The notes under the pieces are model-generated. The model made no database searches. It was given only the letters and a program-made list of their open reading frames with translations, and had not been told where the DNA came from. Source: JASFBA01 sp034433695 (GTDB taxonomy: Bacteria; Chloroflexota; Chloroflexia; DTKN01). From it: a stretch of 5,281 nucleotides of DNA. Both the position numbers and the translations under genes were made by a program. Numbering within the stretch: the stretch's first letter is position 1; every line of letters starts with the position of its first letter. Where the stretch lies: the NCBI GenBank assembly GCA_034433695.1, contig DAOUAK010000055.1:1-5281 (forward strand), in the 5' to 3' direction. Positions 1-4,823 of the stretch are shown here, piece by piece.

Positions 1-1845
1 GAAGGGGGCGGTGCCGCTCAGGGAGGTGGAGAAGGAGACGGCGCAGCCGGCGGTGGAGGTGAGGACCTCCAGGATTTGCACCGGGTCGCACTGGGCCGGC
101 GGCTCCACGGTGAGGAAGACGGCGGTGAAGGGTCCCCAGTAGTCGTTCGGAGAGGAGGCCTTTTTCCCGTGGACCAGGATATAGTGCCGACCGACGGAGA
201 GGCCGGAGGTATCCACCGTAGCGATGGCCGTTTCGGAAGTTCCGCCCCAGGAGCCATCCTGGGGAGACATCGGGATGCCTGTACCGTCCTGGCCGGGCTG
301 GTCAATAAAGTACTCGGCCGCGCCGATGGTGGCCAGGGGATCGCCACCGTAACGGTGGTCCTGGATGAGGGCGCTCAGGGAGACCGGCTGACCCTGGGGA
401 ACCGGGTTGGGCGTGACGACGAGATCCTGGGCATCGGGGCCGTAAGCGGTCATATAGGGGGTGCGGGCGATCTTGTGGGCGTAGAGGAAGGCCGGCCGGT
501 TCTCGTTCCAGAGCGAACGATAGCCCGGCGCGCCGTCAATGCATTCATAGTCGAAGAAGAACCAGTCGTTGCCGCAATTGCTGCCGGGATAGCCGACCTC
601 AAAGGTATAGGAGGCCACCCCGAACTTGCCGTAGGTCCAATCATCGGTGGGACCGTTCACATAGTACCAGATGTGCTGGATCGGGTTGTAGCCGTTGTAG
701 TAAGCAAACTTGCGGCCGATGGTGCGCAACTGGGGGTCGTTGGGGGTCAGGCTGTAGGTAAAGCCCCAGGGCCACAGGATATAGTCCGAATAGGAGTGCA
801 GCGAGATAAAGATGCCGGTGGTCGTCAGGGGAGCAGCCGGCGGGATCGTATCGTCGTCGTTCGGGCCGTTCTGGTCCCGGAAAACGGTAGTAGAGATAAA
901 GTCCTGAAAGGCGACCGTCTCCGGCTCGCTGCCCCGTGAAGGGCCGCGATAGGTCTCGTCACAGGGATACGGACTCGAACCGCTATCATCAATTCCCCAC
1001 ATAAAATTATGGTTCCGGTTCAGGTCCACTCCCCAGTCGTCGGGGATGGTACAGCCGTCGTCGTTGTCCATGTTCTTGCGGCGGTAAGCATTCAGGCTGT
1101 ACTGCTCGTTCACGCGGTGGCCGTCGGGGTTGTGCATGACCTCGACGTAGACGACGTTCCAGTCCACCAGCCAGGTGACATCGGGATCCACCCCGTAGCC
1201 GCCCAGGCCGTTGTAGCCGGAAGTGAGATAGCGGATGTAGCGCATGGCCAGTTCCGGAGTGGCCACTTCACGGGCGTGGATGTTGGCAAAGAGAAAGAAG
1301 GGCGGCTTCTCGGAGATCGGGCCGTAGGCCGGGTCCTCGTTGGTAATCCGCATCACCCAGATGTCGCGGTGATGGCCGCCGTGTCCGGCCTGCCAGGCGT
1401 CGCCGATGTCAAGGAGTTCGACGATGTCGGGGTAGGTATTGTTGACCTCGTTCAGGAAATTCACGATGTAGCGGCCGTTGGGATTGGTGTAGTCGTTATC
1501 ATAATAGTAGTAGCGCGGGTCCAGCGGGTTGTCCAGGATGGGGTTGAGGACGCGCACTACGTCCACCGTGTAGCCCTGAGAACGCAACCAGGCCTCTTCT
1601 TCTGGAGAAACCAGGGCCAGGAATTTGTGCTCCTCCGGCCGGTCTTCCCAGATATCCAGGGTGGCGGCCAGGGAGCGAAGGGTCTCCAGGGAGGTTTCTC
1701 CGTAGCCCACCCAGACGATGCGGGGGTAGAGGGAGTTCTCCGGCCGGGGCGGAGCCGCGGAAAGAAGGTCCGGTACCAGGCCAGCCAGGAGCACGGCCAG
1801 CGTAACCAGGGAGACGAGGGTACGGAGCATCCTGGGCCAATTCAT
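1..1845 (-). CDS. Secreted M14 zinc carboxypeptidase (5' part; 3' end outside window)
   Basis: This is the first 615 residues of an exported metallocarboxypeptidase that removes C-terminal amino acids from peptides; the frame is open to the left edge. Residues 1-30 look like a signal peptide: Arg at 5 and 8, a hydrophobic run at about 10-24, and possible cleavage after LLSA. Residues 38-100 resemble the N-terminal domain or propeptide of bacterial M14 precursors. The catalytic domain (about 115-460) has the M14 residues in order: HARE (zinc ligands H190, E193), R256, DLNRN (R277, carboxylate binding), LHSYSD (zinc ligand H350), Y394 and TFEVG (catalytic E416). D401 occupies the S1' specificity position, as in carboxypeptidase B. 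Cysteines 265/295 and 424/435 could form disulfides. Residues 470-582 look like a beta-sandwich domain, and 586-615 look like the start of a PKD-type domain. The start at 1845 is chosen because GAGGT lies 5 nt upstream; an in-frame ATG at 1869 lacks a ribosome site. The family is very likely; substrate preference is inference. Confidence 0.93.
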   Translation of the reverse strand, partial: MNWPRMLRTLVSLVTLAVLLAGLVPDLLSAAPPRPENSLYPRIVWVGYGETSLETLRSLAATLDIWEDRPEEHKFLALVSPEEEAWLRSQGYTVDVVRVLNPILDNPLDPRYYYYDNDYTNPNGRYIVNFLNEVNNTYPDIVELLDIGDAWQAGHGGHHRDIWVMRITNEDPAYGPISEKPPFFLFANIHAREVATPELAMRYIRYLTSGYNGLGGYGVDPDVTWLVDWNVVYVEVMHNPDGHRVNEQYSLNAYRRKNMDNDDGCTIPDDWGVDLNRNHNFMWGIDDSGSSPYPCDETYRGPSRGSEPETVAFQDFISTTVFRDQNGPNDDDTIPPAAPLTTTGIFISLHSYSDYILWPWGFTYSLTPNDPQLRTIGRKFAYYNGYNPIQHIWYYVNGPTDDWTYGKFGVASYTFEVGYPGSNCGNDWFFFDYECIDGAPGYRSLWNENRPAFLYAHKIARTPYMTAYGPDAQDLVVTPNPVPQGQPVSLSALIQDHRYGGDPLATIGAAEYFIDQPGQDGTGIPMSPQDGSWGGTSETAIATVDTSGLSVGRHYILVHGKKASSPNDYWGPFTAVFLTVEPPAQCDPVQILEVLTSTAGCAVSFSTSLSGTAPF

Positions 1846-1850
1846 GACAT

Positions 1851-1855
1851 ACCTC
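1851..1855 (-). promoter_or_regulatory. Ribosome binding site of the carboxypeptidase gene
   Basis: GAGGT on the minus strand lies 5 nt before the ATG at 1845. It decides between this start and the in-frame ATG at 1869, which would add eight residues (MILKARYV) and has no comparable site. Confidence 0.6.
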
Positions 1856-1921
1856 GCTTTCAAAATCATTGCATTTCGCACGTTTCGAATATCCGCATTG
1901 CATCCCGGGCGAGCACGTGTA

Positions 1922-1984
1922 GACCGGAAAGGCGCCGTGGCAAAAGTGTAACACAAAGGGGGATGACGGTCAAATGCGCCGTGG
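1922..1984. repeat. Pair of imperfect direct repeats over the carboxypeptidase promoter
   Basis: On the plus strand, gaccggaaaggcgccgtgg (1922-1940) and gacggtcaaatgcgccgtgg (1965-1984) are similar. The core AAAnGCGCCGTGG matches at 12 of 13 positions (1928-1940 and 1972-1984) at an offset of 44 bp, about four helical turns. On the minus strand the upstream copy contains the proposed -35 box and the downstream copy covers the predicted transcription start. This arrangement suits operator sites for a regulator binding two same-face sites. The similarity is seen; the operator role is inference. Confidence 0.45.
1945..1973 (-). promoter_or_regulatory. Promoter of the carboxypeptidase gene
   Basis: Read on the minus strand, TTGACC (1968-1973, five of six to the -35 consensus) is followed by a 17-bp spacer and TACACT (1945-1950, four of six to the -10 consensus). 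The -10 is preceded by TGT, giving an extended -10. Transcription would start near 1938 and leave a leader of roughly 93 nt. This implies the carboxypeptidase gene is not simply a continuation of the upstream operon. Confidence 0.6.
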
Positions 1985-1988
1985 GATT

Positions 1989-2011
1989 GACCGGAAGTCA
2001 GATGTCCGGCC
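1989..2011 (-). terminator. Weak hairpin after the archaemetzincin gene
   Basis: As minus-strand RNA, GGCCGGA (2005-2011) can pair with UCCGGUC (1989-1995): seven pairs including one G-U, with a 9-nt loop. It begins about 10 nt after the TAA of the preceding gene. No U-run follows, so it is not a canonical intrinsic terminator. It may be a partial or Rho-assisted terminator, or an accidental palindrome. Confidence 0.25.
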
Positions 2012-2020
2012 GACCTGCGT

Positions 2021-2551
2021 TTATGCAAGTCGGCTCACCTCCCGGGCGCAACGAGGACAGAAGTCGGCGTCCTTGAAATCGGTATCGGCCAGGGTGTTGG
2101 AGAAATGCATCACACAGCGCCGGTCGGGGCAGTGTCCCAGGCCCAGGGTATGCCCCAGTTCGTGTACCGCCTCCTTGAGGGTACGGAGACGGAAGCATTC
2201 CACATCTTCGGGTTGCCCATAAAACGAGGGGTGCAACCGGGCCAGCGCCACCAGCGCCTCCCGGCCGGAGAGGGAAGCCTGGCCGAAGACAAAGTTCAGC
2301 CCCGGCGTATAGAGGTCGGCCTCCACCAGGCCCAGGAGGCGCCAGGCTTCCGTGGAAAAGGCGCGCAACCGTTCCAGCAGGTCGTCGCTGCGGTACTGCC
2401 TCCGGTGGGCATCGTAGGCTCCCGCCGGCAGGACCATCGCCGGGCCAGCGGTCCAGGGCCGGCCGAAGCGCCCCCGGAGTTCCTCCCCCAGCCAGGGCAA
2501 AAGGTCGGGCGAAAGTAGCCCGATGGGCACAAGGAGGAGTTCGCCGGCCAT
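2021..2551 (-). CDS. amzA: Archaemetzincin (M54 family zinc metalloprotease)
   Basis: A 176-residue protein with no signal peptide or membrane segment, so cytoplasmic. The metzincin signature HELGHTLGLGH (130-140) gives catalytic zinc ligands H130, H134 and H140, with general base E131. It is followed at once by the family-specific cysteine set: C141, C146, M148 (the Met-turn in CVM), and C165/C168 in a terminal CPRC. The four cysteines are expected to hold a second, structural zinc. The length suits the compact archaeal and bacterial members. Sixteen residues separate M148 from C165, one fewer than the 17 I recall for the consensus. The physiological substrate of these bacterial and archaeal proteins is not established as far as I know. 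The gene is the last of the three-gene operon; its ATG shares one base with the TGA of the preceding aldolase/phosphatase gene, so the two are probably translationally coupled. Family assignment is very secure; the symbol follows archaeal usage. Confidence 0.95.
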   Translation of the reverse strand: MAGELLLVPIGLLSPDLLPWLGEELRGRFGRPWTAGPAMVLPAGAYDAHRRQYRSDDLLERLRAFSTEAWRLLGLVEADLYTPGLNFVFGQASLSGREALVALARLHPSFYGQPEDVECFRLRTLKEAVHELGHTLGLGHCPDRRCVMHFSNTLADTDFKDADFCPRCAREVSRLA

Positions 2552-3648
2552 CAGTCCTCCAGCGGCTCGAAACGTTCCTGGAGACGGGCCATGACCTCCG
2601 GCATGGTGGTGTATTCCATCTCCTCCAGCGGCAGACGGTGCGGCTCAAAGGGGCCATGGCGACGTAGATGTTCGGCAATCACATTGCACATTCGACGGGC
2701 TTCGTCAAAACTGGGGTCGTCGAACAGATCGCGGGGGCCGATCAAACGGCCTTCGGCCAGTTGAAATCCCAGAGCCACCACACGGGGCGGACCGTCGAAG
2801 CGGCTGGGGTTGCTCCGCTCCACCGAAACCGGCATCAGCGGGCCGTAGTGGGAGCCACGCATCCAGCCCTCGACGATATGCGGCATGGAGAACGGCTCCA
2901 GCACTTCCCCCACGGCAGGAAACTCGCCCTGGCAGCGGACGATACAGACCGGGTCGTCCTTCCCCACATAGCGGCCGGCAATGAGCGCCAGTCGCTGGGT
3001 CGAGGAGACGGCGGCTACCTTCCCCTCCCGGGTGTAGACCGCCTTGATGATGTAGCGTCCGGAGGCGCCGATAAAGACCAGGAGGTCGTAACTTTCCTCC
3101 GGAGTAAAAAAGGAGATACGCCGGTGTTCCTTGACGTCGTGCACCTCGAAACGAAAACCGGCGTGCATCGAGGGAGAAATGACCAGGCCGGCCGTGTTGA
3201 AGGGATCGGCAAACATCCGGTAGAGCGGCATATTCCAGGCCCCGGCCGAGGTCTTGTCGGCCATGAAGATAATGACCGGCTCGCTCGTGCGTTCCTCCAG
3301 TTCCATTTCGGCTACGCCGGGGCCCATCCCGCGCACATTGCCGGAGAAGGCGTCCGAAAGGAGGTCCTGGCCGGCCCCATAAAGTTTCATCTCCCGGGCC
3401 ACCCGCGTGCACTCCTGGAACGTCTCCCAGGCCACCTGATGGACCTCCGCATTGTTGACGCCCTGACGATGGGTCATCACGAGTTCCAGGTCGTCGCCCA
3501 CCCGCGTAACATGGAAATCGAGAAGCAACCCCCGGTGACGGGCCTGGTCCAGACATTCGGCGGCCTGTTCCAGGAGGGCCGGATGGATGCTGGAATGTCC
3601 TACATAGCCACCGACATCGGCCTTGATGACGCTCAAGGTAACCTTCAT
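2551..3648 (-). CDS. fbp: Fructose-1,6-bisphosphate aldolase/phosphatase (archaeal type, class V FBPase)
   Basis: A 365-residue cytoplasmic enzyme, the usual family length. It condenses dihydroxyacetone phosphate with glyceraldehyde 3-phosphate and dephosphorylates the product to fructose 6-phosphate, making gluconeogenesis one-way. The N-terminus KVTLSVIKADVGGYVGHSS is characteristic, with metal/substrate residues D11 and H18. Others visible are D52/D53, Y90 in LYGAGQDLL, D131-K132 in MADKTSAGAWN, Y227 and K230 in RYVGKDDP, D231/D232, R264 and D285. Y227 and K230 match the spacing of the family's aldolase tyrosine and Schiff-base lysine (Y229/K232 in characterised archaeal enzymes), so both activities should be intact. 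The start at 3648 has GGGAGG 5 nt upstream; the frame stays open upstream to 4110 but only overlaps the kinase gene. It lies 17 bp after that gene and overlaps the archaemetzincin start by one base. The family occurs in archaea and deep-branching bacteria. Confidence 0.96.
   Translation of the reverse strand: MKVTLSVIKADVGGYVGHSSIHPALLEQAAECLDQARHRGLLLDFHVTRVGDDLELVMTHRQGVNNAEVHQVAWETFQECTRVAREMKLYGAGQDLLSDAFSGNVRGMGPGVAEMELEERTSEPVIIFMADKTSAGAWNMPLYRMFADPFNTAGLVISPSMHAGFRFEVHDVKEHRRISFFTPEESYDLLVFIGASGRYIIKAVYTREGKVAAVSSTQRLALIAGRYVGKDDPVCIVRCQGEFPAVGEVLEPFSMPHIVEGWMRGSHYGPLMPVSVERSNPSRFDGPPRVVALGFQLAEGRLIGPRDLFDDPSFDEARRMCNVIAEHLRRHGPFEPHRLPLEEMEYTTMPEVMARLQERFEPLED
2556..2560 (-). promoter_or_regulatory. 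Ribosome binding site of the archaemetzincin gene inside the upstream gene
   Basis: GGAGG on the minus strand lies 4 nt before the ATG at 2551, within the last codons of the aldolase/phosphatase gene. With the TGATG overlap this lets a terminating ribosome restart directly on the protease gene. Confidence 0.65.
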
Positions 3649-3665
3649 GGCAACCTCCCGGCTTG

Positions 3666-4673
3666 CTATTCCTCCAGGCTTTTGAGCGCCAGGGCGATGG
3701 CTCCGACCACCACCGAGGCCTCGCCCAGCGTCCCCTGGACGATGCGCACGGCCTTTCCCGGGACGGCCATCGCCAGGCGGGAAACCTCCTCCCGAAGCGG
3801 TCTCAAGAGGTCCTCGCCGGCCAGTCGGGCCACGATGCCCCCCAGGACGATCATCTCCGGATTGAGCAAATTGACCAGGTTGGATACGGCAATGGCCAGG
3901 TAGTGGGCGGCCTCCATAAGTGCCTGGCGGGAAGGGACATGCCCCTGTCGGGCCGCCTCGACCACATGCTGGAAGCGCAGTCCCCGACCTTCCTTCCGGG
4001 CCAGGGACTCGAGCGGCTCCGGGTCGTCGCGGGCCAGTTCGCGGGCCCGGGCAATCAACGCCGGAGCCGAGACGAGCGCCTCCAGGTGGCCCGGCCGGCC
4101 ACAGCCACATTCCGGCCCGTCCTCCAAGACCAGGGTATGGCCGATCTCGCCGGCCGTGGTTGTGGCTCCCCGATACAGTTGTCCCTCCAATACCATCCCC
4201 CCACCGACGCCGCTGCTCAGGTGGATGTAGAAAAGGTTGCGCACCCCCCGGCCGGCCCCATAAAGGGCCTCCCCCAACGCCGTTACCCGGGCGTCGTTGT
4301 CCACCAGGGTAGCGGTGTGGAAGGCTTCCTCAAAGACCTGCCGCAGTGGATAGTGCTCCCACCCCGGCATCCGATGGGAGAGAATGGTCACCCCGCCCTG
4401 GACGTCCACCGGCCCTCCGAAGCCAACGCCGATGCGCAGGAGTTGCTTTGGCTCCAGACGGCTTTCCTGCAGGAGGGTGCGGGCCATTTCCAGAGCGGAT
4501 AGCACCGCCTGGGAGGCCTCCATCCCCTGCTCCAGCGATCGCTGGGCAGTGTGTAGGAGTTTCCCCTGCCCATCGGCCAGGGCAACTTGCAGGCCGTAGC
4601 CGCCGATGTCCACTCCGAGCAGATACCCTCCCAGCCCCAGTAAGGACTGCGATCCAGAAAATGCCCGTGCCAT
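3666..4673 (-). CDS. ROK-family sugar kinase, probable glucokinase
   Basis: A 335-residue cytoplasmic kinase that probably transfers phosphate from ATP to the 6-hydroxyl of glucose or a related sugar. Visible motifs: LGVDIGG (19-25, N-terminal phosphate loop, D22), GFGGPVD (84-90), VDNDAR (124-129, catalytic base D127), SSGVGGG (153-159, nucleotide-binding loop), GEIGH (175-179, sugar-contacting E176 and H179) and CGCGRPGHLE (189-198). The last is the ROK zinc signature, with ligands H179, C189 and C191 kept but the usual third cysteine replaced by H196. LVNLLNPEMIVLGG (266-279) is the typical C-terminal strand. There is no N-terminal helix-turn-helix, so it is an enzyme rather than a ROK repressor. 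Start 4673 is chosen because AGGAGG lies 5 nt before it; an in-frame ATG at 4691 lacks one. It is the first gene of the operon with the aldolase/phosphatase and archaemetzincin. It could instead use another hexose such as mannose, fructose or N-acetylglucosamine. Confidence 0.92.
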   Translation of the reverse strand: MARAFSGSQSLLGLGGYLLGVDIGGYGLQVALADGQGKLLHTAQRSLEQGMEASQAVLSALEMARTLLQESRLEPKQLLRIGVGFGGPVDVQGGVTILSHRMPGWEHYPLRQVFEEAFHTATLVDNDARVTALGEALYGAGRGVRNLFYIHLSSGVGGGMVLEGQLYRGATTTAGEIGHTLVLEDGPECGCGRPGHLEALVSAPALIARARELARDDPEPLESLARKEGRGLRFQHVVEAARQGHVPSRQALMEAAHYLAIAVSNLVNLLNPEMIVLGGIVARLAGEDLLRPLREEVSRLAMAVPGKAVRIVQGTLGEASVVVGAIALALKSLEE

Positions 4674-4678
4674 GCGGC

Positions 4679-4684
4679 CCTCCT
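4679..4684 (-). promoter_or_regulatory. Ribosome binding site fixing the sugar kinase start
   Basis: AGGAGG on the minus strand, 5 nt before the ATG at 4673, is a full Shine-Dalgarno match. It favours this start over the in-frame ATG at 4691, which is preceded only by GATGTGAA. Confidence 0.75.
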
Positions 4685-4705
4685 TGACCATTTCACATCG
4701 CTTCC

Positions 4706-4735
4706 ATTATACTATACCCTCACTGGGAGACGCAA
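4706..4735 (-). promoter_or_regulatory. Promoter of the kinase-aldolase/phosphatase-archaemetzincin operon
   Basis: A perfect TATAAT on the minus strand (4706-4711) overlaps a second -10-like TATAGT (4711-4716). The best -35 candidate is weak: TTGCGT (4730-4735), 18 bp upstream, matching only the first three bases of the consensus. Transcription would begin near 4699, giving a leader of about 26 nt before the kinase ATG. A poor -35 next to a perfect -10 may mean activator dependence, but that is inference. Confidence 0.55.
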
Positions 4736-4744
4736 CCGACACGG

Positions 4745-4773
4745 TGTACTTCATGCTAGTTTTGTGATATAAT
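4745..4773 (+). promoter_or_regulatory. Extended -10 promoter of the CpaF-like gene
   Basis: TGATATAAT (4765-4773) is a perfect extended -10 element (TGn plus TATAAT). The hexamer at the standard 17-bp distance, TGTACT (4745-4750), matches the -35 consensus at only three positions, as is common with extended -10 promoters. The predicted start is near 4780, about 44 nt before the ATG at 4824, at the foot of the hairpin at 4780-4810. It fires away from the operon promoter, with the two -10 boxes 56 bp apart. Confidence 0.55.
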
Positions 4774-4779
4774 GGACTT

Positions 4780-4810
4780 GGTAACGGCATCACCCGAGAA
4801 CGCCGTTGCC
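4780..4810 (+). promoter_or_regulatory. Hairpin at the 5' end of the CpaF-like transcript
   Basis: GGTAACGGC (4780-4788) and GCCGTTGCC (4802-4810) form an inverted repeat around a 13-nt spacer. As RNA all nine positions pair, one as U-G. It starts at about the predicted transcription start and ends 13 nt before the ATG. It could be a stabilising 5' stem-loop, a translational control structure or, as DNA, a regulator site. No U-run follows, so it is not a terminator. The structure is seen; the function is inferred. Confidence 0.4.
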
Positions 4811-4823
4811 CAGGCATGATGAG

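Noticed and set aside
1867..1903. Direct repeat CATTGCAT at 1867-1874 and 1896-1903 in the carboxypeptidase leader
   Set aside because: Only eight bases, isolated in the leader, with no pairing partner or further copies, so chance is a sufficient explanation.
1946..1954. Palindrome GTGTAACAC overlapping the carboxypeptidase -10 box
   Set aside because: Four-base arms around one base are too short to call an operator, and the bases are already explained by the extended -10 element.
76..2076. Long plus-strand open frames (76-939 and 1009-2076) opposite the carboxypeptidase gene
   Set aside because: Their translations are low-complexity Val/Gly/Asp-rich without recognisable motifs, and they lie antisense to a gene with an intact M14 active site. 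They are by-products of high GC content.
2668..3903. A 411-residue plus-strand frame opposite the aldolase/phosphatase gene
   Set aside because: It is antisense to a highly conserved enzyme, shows no domain signature and has no convincing ribosome site.
3649..4110. N-terminal extension of the aldolase/phosphatase frame to 519 residues
   Set aside because: The extra 154 residues are read out of frame from the kinase gene and look Gly/Pro/Arg-rich and random. The family N-terminus and a strong ribosome site sit at 3648.
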